DNA from: an uncultured Clostridia bacterium
Lineage (GTDB): Bacteria > Bacillota > Clostridia > TANB77 > CAG-508
Length of the DNA: 64,000 bases
Direction of reading: 5' to 3'
NCBI GenBank assembly: GCA_948891265.1
Contig: CAQUBD010000007.1
Span: forward strand, 1 to 64,000
Shown here piece after piece: positions 8,270 through 16,285 of this stretch. The notes beneath the pieces were generated by a model. It was not told the origin of the DNA. It made no database searches and saw nothing but the letters and a program-made list of their open reading frames with translations. How positions within the stretch are numbered: position 1 is the stretch's first letter; each line of letters begins with the position of its first letter. Made by a program: the position numbers and the translations under genes.

Positions 8270-9154
8270 TTAATCTTTCTTTCTTCGGAAGATTCTTCTT
8301 TTTTTATTCTCTTCTACTAAATCAGGACCAAATTTCTTTACAAATTCTTCTCTCCAGTCAATTGAGTTTGAATATATATTATAAGTTGCTTTTTTTATTG
8401 CTACTCGAAGACTGTTTATATCTGCACCTTCAACATCTTTAGCAAACTTATACATTTGCTCTGCATTTCCTGATTCTTCAACCCTTTTTTGCAACCTTTC
8501 TATGTTTACTCCCTTTATTTTTTCTGCACATATTTTAGCATATAATGCAAACCTGTTATCAATCGATAACTGTTCAACCTTTCTTACATCATCTACAGTT
8601 ATAATGTTTGATTCTTTTTGCCAGTATGAACAAAACGTTAGAATAGCATCCATTATTCTATTGCTATTGCTGTCAAACTTTGTTTCATCAAAAATTGCAT
8701 CTTTCAATTTAATCAAATCTGCACCTTTTGCATGAGCAATTTCAGTTATTGCATATACAGTGTCTCCTTTACTAACGCAATCAACAAGAAGATCAATATT
8801 ATCAACCTCACATTTGGTAGCATATTTTGCTATATAATGATATTCTTTTAACTCCACTAATCTTTCTTCTATGTCTTTTCGATTACTTAGTTTCTTTCTC
8901 TTTTCTGCATATTTAAAAATTTCTTCTGCATCGCTCGTTTTTGCCATTATACCATCTAACTGTTCTAATTGCTCTTCTGTTAAATCTGAAAATGTACCTA
9001 CGAATTTGTTCACAAACTTCCCATCATTAAATTTTCGGAGACCGTCAATAAGTTCATCAATAGTATCTCCAAAAATATGCTTCTTAATGTTATTTGAAGC
9101 TTTAAGAGTAACACCTAAATTCTTGTCTTTCCGTATACTTTCTAATTTATTCAT
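8270..9154 (-). CDS. Hypothetical helical-repeat protein
   Basis: I do not recognise this 294-residue protein. It is almost entirely predicted helix, with no signal peptide or membrane segment and a strongly basic C-terminal tail rich in Arg and Lys. A degenerate repeat of about 33 residues recurs from residue 110 on, with a pattern like N-A-E-x-x-Y-K-F-A-K-x-V-x-G-A-D-I-x-x-L. This suggests a solenoid used for protein interaction. The frame is open further upstream, but AGGAGG lies just before the ATG at 9154. It has its own strong promoter and terminator, so it is a single-gene unit. Confidence 0.6.
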   Translation of the reverse strand: MNKLESIRKDKNLGVTLKASNNIKKHIFGDTIDELIDGLRKFNDGKFVNKFVGTFSDLTEEQLEQLDGIMAKTSDAEEIFKYAEKRKKLSNRKDIEERLVELKEYHYIAKYATKCEVDNIDLLVDCVSKGDTVYAITEIAHAKGADLIKLKDAIFDETKFDSNSNRIMDAILTFCSYWQKESNIITVDDVRKVEQLSIDNRFALYAKICAEKIKGVNIERLQKRVEESGNAEQMYKFAKDVEGADINSLRVAIKKATYNIYSNSIDWREEFVKKFGPDLVEENKKRRIFRRKKD

Positions 9155-9206
9155 ATTTTTTCCTCCTAAAATAATTATTTTTTGGTGTTTAAATTTTATG
9201 TTAATA

Positions 9207-9235
9207 ATAATATCATATCCAATACTTATTGTCAA
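9207..9235 (-). promoter_or_regulatory. Strong sigma-A promoter for the helical-repeat gene
   Basis: On the minus strand TTGACA (complement of 9230-9235) and TATTAT (complement of 9207-9212) are separated by exactly 17 bp. The gene start is about 50 nt downstream. Confidence 0.8.
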
Positions 9236-9320
9236 TATTTTTACAGATTATGTTAATTTTAGTTATATTATTTTGTAAAAATAATTATTCTAAATGCTTT
9301 ATTTTTCCATTTATTTATAG

Positions 9321-9326
9321 TATAAT
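9321..9326 (+). promoter_or_regulatory. Putative -10 box for the NfeD-stomatin operon
   Basis: A perfect TATAAT lies 34 bp before the NfeD start. The -35 region 17 bp upstream is poor. Confidence 0.4.
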
Positions 9327-9359
9327 ATAATTAGAGTTTTGAAAATGGAGATGATTTTT

Positions 9360-9797
9360 ATGTGGCAAATTTGGTTAATAATCGCTGGATTATTTTTTAT
9401 AGGTGAAATTATTACAGTTGGATTTTTAATATTTTGGTTTGGAGTTGGAGCATTGATTGCAATGTTAGTAAGTTTTTTTACAACAAATATAATTATCCAA
9501 ACATCAGTATTTGTAATTACTTCCGCAATTTTATTGTTTGTTACTAAACCTTTTGTTAAAAAATTTGTTGATGTAAAGCCTACAAAAACAAATGCTTATT
9601 CTATAATAGGCAAAAAAGCTCTAGTAATAAAAGAAATTAATTCACATTCTGTTGGACAAATCAAAATAAAAGGTGAAGTTTGGTCTGCTGAATCTGAAGA
9701 TGATGAAACTATTCCTGAAGGCTCAGATGTTGAAATTTTGCAAATTAGAGGCGTTAAGGCAATAGTTAAGTCTGTTAAAGTTACAATATCAAATTAA
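9360..9797 (+). CDS. NfeD family membrane protein
   Basis: NfeD-like proteins pair with SPFH/stomatin proteins and are thought to support membrane microdomains or membrane quality control. This protein has three closely packed hydrophobic helices in its first 75 residues. A soluble OB-fold-like domain follows, with the typical I-G-K-K-A-L-V and G-E-V-W-S-A-E-S pattern. The frame contains ATGs at 9339 and 9348, but GGAGATGA sits about 8 nt before the ATG at 9360, which is preferred (145 aa). It is the short NfeD form without the ClpP-like protease domain. A stomatin gene follows 69 bp downstream. Confidence 0.85.
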   Translation: MWQIWLIIAGLFFIGEIITVGFLIFWFGVGALIAMLVSFFTTNIIIQTSVFVITSAILLFVTKPFVKKFVDVKPTKTNAYSIIGKKALVIKEINSHSVGQIKIKGEVWSAESEDDETIPEGSDVEILQIRGVKAIVKSVKVTISN

Positions 9798-9866
9798 ATT
9801 TTTAATATAGTTTTTAGTATTACTTATTTTAAGTATTTATATATAAATTAAAAGGAGGAATTTATT

Positions 9867-10769
9867 ATGGCATTTTTATTAATTTTATTAGTTATAATAT
9901 TAGTTATAGCATTTAAATCAATCAAAATTGTTAAACAAGCTGAGGTTTATGTAATTGAAAGATTAGGAAAATTCTCAAAAGTTGCTGATGCAGGTCTTAC
10001 AATTATAATTCCATTTTTTGATCATGTTCGTTCGGTTGTAAGCCTAAAACAACAAACAATGGATGTTCCACCTCAAGGAGTTATTACAAAAGACAATGTA
10101 ACAATCACAATAGATACTGTTGTTTTCTATCAAATAACAGATCCTGCAAAAGCAGTTTATGAAATTCAAAGTTTAAAGAAAGGTATTGAATACTTAGCTA
10201 TTACAACAATTCGTGATATTATTGGTAAAATGGATTTAGATGAAACATTTAGCTCAAGAGATAGCATAAATGACCAATTAAGAGTTGTTTTAGATGAGGC
10301 TACAGACAGATGGGGATGTAAAGTTGATAGAGTTGAAATTAAAGATATTACACCACCTGCTGATATCAGAGATGCTATGGAAAAAGAAATGAATGCTGAA
10401 AGAAATAAAAGAGCTCTTATACTAGAATCTGAAGCTCAAAGACAATCTGCAATTATGATTGCTGAAGGTAAAAAACAAGCTGCTATATTAGAAGCTGAAG
10501 CTGATAAAGAAGCTAGAATTACTAGAGCTGCTGGTGAAGCACAAGCTATTAAAGAAGTTGCTGATGCTAAAGCTAAAGAAATTCAAATGGTTTATGAAGC
10601 AATAAAAAATGCAAATCCAGATGACAAATTAGTACAATTAAAATCTTTAGAAGCTCTTGAGAAAGTTGCTGAAGGTGAAGCTAATAAAGTATTTATTCCT
10701 TTTGAGGCTACTAGTGCACTTTCAAGTTTAGGTGCTATAAAAGAAGTTATGAAAGATGATAAAAAATAA
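9867..10769 (+). CDS. SPFH/Band 7 (stomatin-like) protein
   Basis: This 300-residue protein has one N-terminal membrane helix (about 1-18), a Band 7 domain (about 19-190, with V-I-E-R-L-G-K-F near 30 and S-L-K-Q-Q-T-M-D near 63), and a long Ala/Glu/Lys-rich coiled coil (about 170-250). The organisation and the A-E-R-N-K-R-A motif match the QmcA/slipin subgroup. Family members oligomerise on membranes and scaffold partner proteins such as NfeD, the gene immediately upstream. It has a clear AAAGGAGG ribosome binding site and is followed by a terminator, so the pair forms a two-gene operon. Confidence 0.9.
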   Translation: MAFLLILLVIILVIAFKSIKIVKQAEVYVIERLGKFSKVADAGLTIIIPFFDHVRSVVSLKQQTMDVPPQGVITKDNVTITIDTVVFYQITDPAKAVYEIQSLKKGIEYLAITTIRDIIGKMDLDETFSSRDSINDQLRVVLDEATDRWGCKVDRVEIKDITPPADIRDAMEKEMNAERNKRALILESEAQRQSAIMIAEGKKQAAILEAEADKEARITRAAGEAQAIKEVADAKAKEIQMVYEAIKNANPDDKLVQLKSLEALEKVAEGEANKVFIPFEATSALSSLGAIKEVMKDDKK

Positions 10770-10784
10770 TTATACATATAATGC

Positions 10785-10815
10785 AAAGAACCCTAAAAAC
10801 TAGGGTTCTTTATTT
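10785..10815 (+). terminator. Rho-independent terminator of the NfeD-stomatin operon
   Basis: AAAGAACCCTA (10785-10795) pairs perfectly with TAGGGTTCTTT (10801-10811) around a 5-nt loop, followed by ATTTT. It may also help end argS transcripts from the other side. Confidence 0.85.
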
Positions 10816-10886
10816 TCCGCTATTTATTCTTTTAGCATTTCTTTGGCCTTCTCTCTTAATTAAGCACTGTTTATGCCAACATGTTT

Positions 10887-12602
10887 CTACATTTTCTCTG
10901 GCATTTCTATTCCTAACAAACTTGCACCTTGTTTTAAAAGTTTTCCAACTGCGTATGTCAAGTAAACTCTAGCATCTTGAATCTCTTTATCCTCTACAAT
11001 AATCTTATTTTCATTATAAAAACTACTATAAGCTTTTGCTAAATCAATTAGATATCTTGCAAGTATTGATGGTTCGTTTTTCTCTGTAACTTGAACTAAA
11101 ATATCTTCAAAATTATAAATTAATTTTAATACTTCTAAAGAACTTTCGTCTAATAAACTCTCTATTTTTATATTTTTAAATTCTGGAACAGTACCTACTT
11201 TTTCTATTACACTTCTTGTTCTAACATAAGTATATTGTATATATGGCCCTGTTTCTCCTTGGAAGTTTAAAGCTGTATTCCAGTCAAATATTTGATCTTT
11301 TATATTAGCTGTTGACAAAGTATTAAATATAATTGCTCCAATTCCCACTTTTTTTGCAACTTCTTCTTTATTATCCAATTCTGAATTTTTTTCATTTATT
11401 ATTTCTTTAGATTTTTCAATTGTTTCTTTTATTAAGTCTTCTATTTTAACTACATTTCCAAGTCTTGTTGACATCTTGCCTGAAGGCAAACTTACCATTC
11501 CAAATACTACATGTTCTAACCCTTTTTGGTATTTTTCTTTTACTAAGTATTTTGCAACTTCAAATATTTGTTTAAAATGTAGATTTTGTTCATATGCAAC
11601 TACATATAAGCATTTATCAAAATCATATGTTTTCGCTCTATACATAATTGCTGCTAAATCTCTTGTTGCATATATTGATGATCCATTTGATTTTTGTATT
11701 ATACATGGTGTGTTTATTCCTGCATATTCTAAGTCTACAATCTTTGCTCCTTCTGATTCGGTTATTTTTCCTTTTTCTTCAAGTGTTTCTATTACTTCAT
11801 CTGTTTTATCTGAATAAAATGCTTCTCCATTATAAGAATCAAATTTTACATTTAATATGTCATAAATTTTGCTAAATTCCTTCATACTTAAATCTTTAAA
11901 TTGATTCCATAAATCTGTACAATACTTCTCACCTGCTTCTAACATTCTAAAGTTTTCTCTACATCTATCAAGTACTGCTTCATCTTCCTTACATAAGTTG
12001 TTTATTCTTACATATATATCCATCATTTTATTAATTGGGTCATCATTTAGGTCATATTCATTTCCCCACATTTTATAGCCTTCAATCATTTTTCCAAATT
12101 GTGTTCCATAATCTCCTAAATGATTTATTCCTGTTGTATTATATCCTAAATATTTATATACTTTATATAATGCATTTCCTATTAGTGTAGTTCTTAAATG
12201 CCCTATATGGAATGGTTTTGCAATATTAGGAGATGAATATTCTACTAATACATTTTTTCCTTTTCCTATTTCTGACTTTCCATATTCTTTACTATTTTCG
12301 ATTTCTTGTAAAACTTCTTTTACTAAAACTTCTTTATTTATAAAGAAGTTTAAGTATCCACCTGCAACATCTATTCTTTCTATTTTTTGATTTTGTTGTA
12401 TATCTTGCTCTATTTTTTCTTTTATTTCATTTGCAATTGCTGGTGGCGCTTTTTTTAACTCTTTTGCAAGTCTAAAACATGGAAATGAATATTCTCCGTT
12501 CGCTTTATCTTTTGGTGTTTCTATATATGTTTCTAGCTCTTTTTCATCTATTTGCGTTGCTTCTGATATTTTACTTGCAATTACTTTTTTAAAATTTATC
12601 AT
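10887..12602 (-). CDS. argS: Arginyl-tRNA synthetase
   Basis: This class I synthetase charges tRNA-Arg. In order it shows an N-terminal Add-1 domain (about 1-100), the catalytic Rossmann fold with P-F-H-I-G-H-L-R (HIGH motif, about residue 132), and the KMSKS-equivalent K-M-S-T-R near 380. The C-terminal DALR anticodon-binding domain ends in L-L-G-I-E-M-P-E-K-M. The 571 residues fit the family. It has a GGAGG ribosome binding site. The truncated hepT and galE lie upstream on the same strand. Confidence 0.95.
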   Translation of the reverse strand: MINFKKVIASKISEATQIDEKELETYIETPKDKANGEYSFPCFRLAKELKKAPPAIANEIKEKIEQDIQQNQKIERIDVAGGYLNFFINKEVLVKEVLQEIENSKEYGKSEIGKGKNVLVEYSSPNIAKPFHIGHLRTTLIGNALYKVYKYLGYNTTGINHLGDYGTQFGKMIEGYKMWGNEYDLNDDPINKMMDIYVRINNLCKEDEAVLDRCRENFRMLEAGEKYCTDLWNQFKDLSMKEFSKIYDILNVKFDSYNGEAFYSDKTDEVIETLEEKGKITESEGAKIVDLEYAGINTPCIIQKSNGSSIYATRDLAAIMYRAKTYDFDKCLYVVAYEQNLHFKQIFEVAKYLVKEKYQKGLEHVVFGMVSLPSGKMSTRLGNVVKIEDLIKETIEKSKEIINEKNSELDNKEEVAKKVGIGAIIFNTLSTANIKDQIFDWNTALNFQGETGPYIQYTYVRTRSVIEKVGTVPEFKNIKIESLLDESSLEVLKLIYNFEDILVQVTEKNEPSILARYLIDLAKAYSSFYNENKIIVEDKEIQDARVYLTYAVGKLLKQGASLLGIEMPEKM

Positions 12603-12627
12603 GTCTTTCCTCCAATTTTTTATAAGT

Positions 12628-12849
12628 TTATCTATCTAGATTAATCATTTGTCTTGCAAATTCTTTTATATCTATCAAATGATTTTCTATTACATCTTTT
12701 AATATTTCTTCATCTATGTTTTTATATTCATGAACAGCAATATTTCTAAATCCTATCATTCCTTTCATTTTCAAACAGGTATCTTCTGAAATCAAATTAT
12801 TCTCATATAATTTCTCAAAAGCTTCCTTTTTTGTCTGTGGTATCCCCAA
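12628..12849 (-). pseudogene. HepT-like (DUF86) toxin fragment, N-terminus missing
   Basis: The frame encodes 73 residues matching the C-terminal half of HepT, the HEPN-fold RNase partner of MntA nucleotidyltransferase antitoxins. The diagnostic R-N-I-A-V-H-E-Y (R-x4-H-x-Y) motif is intact near residue 35. HepT proteins are normally about 110-140 residues. Here the first half is missing: the frame reaches a TAG a few codons before the Leu-Gly-Ile-Pro segment, the only start is a TTG, and no ribosome binding site precedes it. No mntA-like gene is nearby. I read it as a decaying remnant between galE and argS. Confidence 0.65.
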
Positions 12850-12902
12850 CTTTCTGGTTGTTACAACATACTATTTTCCATAAGATTTTCCTCCAACTGT
12901 TT

Positions 12903-13916
12903 CTATTTAGTATGTTGGCTTTTTTCTATATAATTCCAACTATCTCTGCACATATCATCTATATTTTTCTCTGCAATCCATCCTAATTCTTTTTTAGCTT
13001 TAGTTGGATCTGCATAGCACATAGCAATATCTCCTGGTCTTCTTGGGACTATTTTATATGGTACTTTTCTACCAGTTGCTTTCTCAAATCCTTTTACCAT
13101 ATCTAATACACTTGCTCCATTACCTGTTCCTAAATTATAAATGAATAATCCTTCATTCTCATTTTCTAATTTTTCTAATGCTTTTATATGACCTTTTGCT
13201 AAATCAACAACATGGATATAATCTCTTACCCCTGTTCCATCTGGTGTATTATAATCATTTCCGAATACTGATAACTCTTTTAAAGTTCCTGCTGCAACTC
13301 TTGCAACATAAGGCATTAAATTATTTGGTATACCTTGTGGTTCTTCTCCTATTAATCCACTTTCATGTGCCCCTACTGGATTGAAATATCTTAATATGCA
13401 TATATCCCATGTATTGTCTGACTTGTATGTATCCTTTAATATTTGTTCTATATATAATTTAGTTGTACCATATGGATTTGTTGTTCCACCTGTTGGTGTT
13501 TCTTCTGTTATCGGCATTACTTCTGGTTCTCCATATACTGTTGCCGATGAACTAAATATAAATTTTTTGCACCCATATTTTCTCATTGTGTCTAATAAAA
13601 CTAAAGCTCCTGAAATGTTATTTGTATAATATTCTATTGGTTTTTGAACTGATTCTCCAACTGCTTTATATCCTGCAAAGTTCATTACTGCTTCAATTTC
13701 ATTTTCTTCAAATACTTTTTCTAATTTTTCTTTATCTAAATAGTCCATCTCATAAAATTTAAAATCTTTTCCTGTTATTTCTTTTATTGCTTTTAGTGCC
13801 TTTGGTGTACTATTTGAAAAATTATCTATTATAACTATTTCTCTTCCTTCTTTTAGTAATTCTACTGCTGTGTGACTTCCTATAAATCCAGCTCCTCCTG
13901 GTAATAATATTGCCAT
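12903..13916 (-). CDS. galE: UDP-glucose 4-epimerase
   Basis: This extended short-chain dehydrogenase interconverts UDP-glucose and UDP-galactose using bound NAD. The NAD-binding G-G-A-G-F-I-G-S-H motif is at residues 7-15. The catalytic Ser-x-Tyr-x-x-x-Lys system is represented by S-S-S-A-T-V-Y near 122-128 and Y-G-T-T-K near 148. R-Y-F-N-P-V-G-A-H near 176 is typical of GalE. The 337-residue length is normal. A GGAGGAGAATT ribosome binding site supports the ATG. No other Leloir-pathway gene is adjacent, so it may supply UDP-galactose for surface glycans such as those of the downstream glycosyltransferase operon. Confidence 0.93.
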   Translation of the reverse strand: MAILLPGGAGFIGSHTAVELLKEGREIVIIDNFSNSTPKALKAIKEITGKDFKFYEMDYLDKEKLEKVFEENEIEAVMNFAGYKAVGESVQKPIEYYTNNISGALVLLDTMRKYGCKKFIFSSSATVYGEPEVMPITEETPTGGTTNPYGTTKLYIEQILKDTYKSDNTWDICILRYFNPVGAHESGLIGEEPQGIPNNLMPYVARVAAGTLKELSVFGNDYNTPDGTGVRDYIHVVDLAKGHIKALEKLENENEGLFIYNLGTGNGASVLDMVKGFEKATGRKVPYKIVPRRPGDIAMCYADPTKAKKELGWIAEKNIDDMCRDSWNYIEKSQHTK

Positions 13917-13984
13917 AATTCTCCTCCATCTTTATTTTTATAAACTTCTTTATTAATAATAAAAATTATATCAAAATAATTAGG

Positions 13985-14060
13985 ATATTTCAATACATAT
14001 AAAGTAACTCGTTAAAGTTTCAAAAAAAGAATAATTAATCTAGTTTATAGAAGATATAAT
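13985..14060. repeat. Intergenic repeat shared with 49.35 kb
   Basis: A segment containing TATAAAGT, then TTTCAAAAAAAGAA, then TTAATCTAG at matching spacing is found here and again at about 49346-49394. Both copies lie 70-200 bp upstream of minus-strand genes (galE and ftsY). Function unknown. Confidence 0.45.
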
Positions 14061-14099
14061 TAAATATTTATGTATAAATAAAATTTTCCTATAATATAA

Positions 14100-14137
14100 A
14101 AATAAGAATTTGAGGTATATTCCCCAAATTCTTATTT
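14100..14137 (-). terminator. Hairpin terminator after spoVM
   Basis: AAATAAGAATTTG (14100-14112) is perfectly complementary to 14125-14137 with a 12-nt loop, and the right arm overlaps the spoVM stop codon. On the minus strand the stem ends in a T-rich stretch. Confidence 0.65.
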
Positions 14138-14210
14138 AATCTTTTATTCCAAAAATTAGTTTCACAAAACCCCTAAGAAATTTCGGAACTTTTTTTACAA
14201 CTATAGTCAT
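14136..14210 (-). CDS. spoVM: Stage V sporulation protein M (24 aa)
   Basis: This 24-codon gene is too short for usual gene callers. The peptide has the SpoVM hallmark Pro9-Lys-Phe-Leu followed by R-G-F-V-K and a terminal F-G-I-K-D. Its alignment with Bacillus subtilis SpoVM (26 aa) needs no gap around Pro9. SpoVM is an amphipathic helix that recognises the positively curved forespore membrane and recruits SpoIVA, starting coat assembly. AAGGAGGG lies at ideal distance from the ATG, and a hairpin terminator follows directly. It starts 16 bp after the stop of a small membrane-protein gene, so the two probably form one operon. Confidence 0.8.
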   Translation of the reverse strand: MTIVVKKVPKFLRGFVKLIFGIKD

Positions 14211-14226
14211 ATGTATACCCTCCTTT

Positions 14227-14376
14227 TTAGCAAGCAAGCCACATTAGTCCAACACATGCTAGAGCAACCCCAATTATAAATAGCCAGCCTGTGAATGGAA
14301 GTAATAATACTAATAATATTCCAAGGCCTATCCCTATTAATACAACACCTATTGTCTTTTTTAGTGCATTAAACAT
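14227..14376 (-). CDS. Small two-helix membrane protein (49 aa) upstream of spoVM
   Basis: This 49-residue protein is strongly hydrophobic after a short Lys-containing N-terminus. It has two Gly-rich membrane segments (about 9-27 and 31-48) separated by Pro-Phe-Thr-Gly-Trp. A strong AAGGAGGTAATAAT ribosome binding site precedes the ATG. I cannot assign a function. Its tight coupling to spoVM suggests expression during sporulation. This is inference from position only. Confidence 0.65.
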   Translation of the reverse strand: MFNALKKTIGVVLIGIGLGILLVLLLPFTGWLFIIGVALACVGLMWLAC

Positions 14377-14719
14377 ATTATTACCTCCTTACTGTTTTAT
14401 ATATTATATTAATTTAAATGTTTTATTGTTCCTCTTTTATGTTACTTGTTTTTTAGATTTAATAATTTAGACTGTTAATTTCCTAATAGTTAGATTTCTT
14501 CTTCCTTATCTATTTCTTTTTTATCATTTTCTTCTAGTGGCATTACTTTTGCTAATGTTTTATTATCATCATATATAGGATTATTAGGGTTAAGCTGCTG
14601 TACAAAATGTAAATGATTAATATTTTTAAGTAATTGCCCATATATCTTGATTTTTCTTATCTTAACCCATATAATATATATTAATACAATTAATTTAAGT
14701 AATAAGCGAGGAATTTTAT

Positions 14720-15370
14720 ATGAAAAAACAAGAAGTAATAAATTTTGTAGAATTATTAAAAAAAGCATATCCAGACGCAACATGCAGTTTAGACTTTGAA
14801 ACACCATTTCAAATGGTAGTTGCAGTAATGCTATCAGCACAATGCACTGATGAACGAGTTAATAAAACAACTCCTGCACTTTTTGAAAGATGTAAAACTA
14901 TTCAAGACTTTATTGATATTGATATTAAAGAATTAGAAGAAATTGTTCACCCTTGTGGTTTTTATAAAAATAAAGCTAAAAATATAAAATTATGTGCAAA
15001 GCAAGTCTTAGAAAATTTTAACGGAAAAGTCCCTGATAATATGGAAGATTTACAAAGTTTAGCAGGTGTAGGCAGAAAATCTGCTAATGTAGTTATGCTT
15101 GAAGCATTTAACAAACCACAAGGAATTGCAGTTGATACACACGCTAAAAGAATTTCTAATTTAATTGGTCTTTCAAAAGAAACTGATCCTTCTAAAATCG
15201 AACAAGACTTAGTTAAAATTTTTCCTAAAGAATATTTGAAAGATATTAATCATCTATTTGTTTGGCATGGAAGAAATACTTGCGTTGCAAGAAAACCTAA
15301 GTGTGATATTTGCCCTGTTAATACATATTGCAAAAATTACATTTCAAAATGTAATTCTGCCCCTCTATAA
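14720..15370 (+). CDS. nth: Endonuclease III (DNA glycosylase/AP lyase)
   Basis: This base-excision repair enzyme removes oxidised pyrimidines and cleaves AP sites. The helix-hairpin-helix L-A-G-V-G-R-K-S-A supplies the catalytic Lys120, and Asp139 lies in A-V-D-T-H. The [4Fe-4S] loop is complete, with Cys188, Cys195, Cys198 and Cys204. The 216-residue length fits. The start has GAGGAATTTTAT and a TATAAT lies about 50 bp upstream. It is a single gene, convergent with the acyltransferase operon through a shared terminator. Confidence 0.95.
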   Translation: MKKQEVINFVELLKKAYPDATCSLDFETPFQMVVAVMLSAQCTDERVNKTTPALFERCKTIQDFIDIDIKELEEIVHPCGFYKNKAKNIKLCAKQVLENFNGKVPDNMEDLQSLAGVGRKSANVVMLEAFNKPQGIAVDTHAKRISNLIGLSKETDPSKIEQDLVKIFPKEYLKDINHLFVWHGRNTCVARKPKCDICPVNTYCKNYISKCNSAPL

Positions 15371-15375
15371 CAACT

Positions 15376-15413
15376 AAAAAGTCGCTAGATTTATTGGAGC
15401 TAGTGACTTTTTT
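15376..15413. terminator. Bidirectional terminator of nth and acyltransferase operon
   Basis: AAAAAGTCGCTAG (15376-15388) pairs with CTAGTGACTTTTT (15400-15412) with one wobble pair, followed by T. The right arm contains the last codons and stop of the convergent acyltransferase gene. Confidence 0.8.
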
Positions 15414-16176
15414 CATATTTGACGACTTCAATATTACTATTGCTGCTTCTTTCAACCATTTTATTATAAATCTTATTTCTCAAATTTTCTTGTTGTTCTT
15501 TTAAATTAAGATTTTTATCTGGATAAAATGGTCCATCTACATATGATACAATTTTAACTTTATCATTATTCTTTCCATAACTCTGATATGTATTAGTTAT
15601 ACAAAAAGAAGGTTTTTTTAGCTTTACTGGATATTTGAATGAAACAGATTTAAAAGGTCTTATTTTGGTATAATATGGCCATATATGTGCTTCTGGAAAA
15701 ATTGTAATTGAATAACCTTTTTTTATTCTTTTTTCAATTGTTTCTAAAAAATTCTTCATTGCCTCTTTATTACTAGGAATTGGTATTGCACCTAACATTT
15801 GAACAATATTTCCCAAAAATTTCATTGATACATTTTCTGGATTTACTATTAGATAATTTATTTTGGGATAAACACAATTGCTTATTAAAAAAGTATCTGC
15901 AAATGCTTGTGTATGATTTCCATATATAAAATATCCCTCTTTCCTATACTCTTTTAATTTTTCTTTTCCTACATATTTTACTCTAAATTTTATTTTTGCA
16001 TATAAATATTTTATTGGAATACTTAATACATTTTGTACAAGAAATCCACATATATTCCATATTATATTTTTATGAATATATTTATAATTTTCATCTATTT
16101 TTCTTGGTATTATCTTTGCATTTGAAAATTCATCATTTAGTTCATCTTGATAATATATCACTTTATCTTTTTTCAT
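15400..16176 (-). CDS. PlsC-like 1-acylglycerol-3-phosphate acyltransferase (1)
   Basis: This 258-residue protein has the fold and motifs of lysophosphatidic acid acyltransferases. The active-site motif appears as N-H-T-Q-A-F-A-D near residue 95, with one extra residue compared with the usual H-x4-D. The F-P-E-A-H block near 160 corresponds to the E-G-T glycerolipid-binding motif. A hydrophobic segment near 40-58 may anchor it to the membrane. It is the last gene of a five-gene minus-strand operon with a second PlsC homologue 109 bp upstream. Two divergent acyltransferases beside glycosyltransferases point to assembly of an acylated glycolipid rather than bulk phospholipid alone. That role is inferred. 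Confidence 0.75.
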   Translation of the reverse strand: MKKDKVIYYQDELNDEFSNAKIIPRKIDENYKYIHKNIIWNICGFLVQNVLSIPIKYLYAKIKFRVKYVGKEKLKEYRKEGYFIYGNHTQAFADTFLISNCVYPKINYLIVNPENVSMKFLGNIVQMLGAIPIPSNKEAMKNFLETIEKRIKKGYSITIFPEAHIWPYYTKIRPFKSVSFKYPVKLKKPSFCITNTYQSYGKNNDKVKIVSYVDGPFYPDKNLNLKEQQENLRNKIYNKMVERSSNSNIEVVKYEKSH

Positions 16177-16285
16177 ACCTTTTCTCCTTTTATTAGATTA
16201 ATACCTATCTTTCTTTAGTACTTCTATAATATATAAAATGTTGATAAACTTAACATACCAACATTTTATAATAACTTATTATTTA

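Noticed and set aside
14490..14840. 116-codon minus-strand ORF
   Set aside because: The first half is antisense to nth. The last 45 codons look slightly more coding-like (acidic ending), but there is no start or ribosome binding site in that part.
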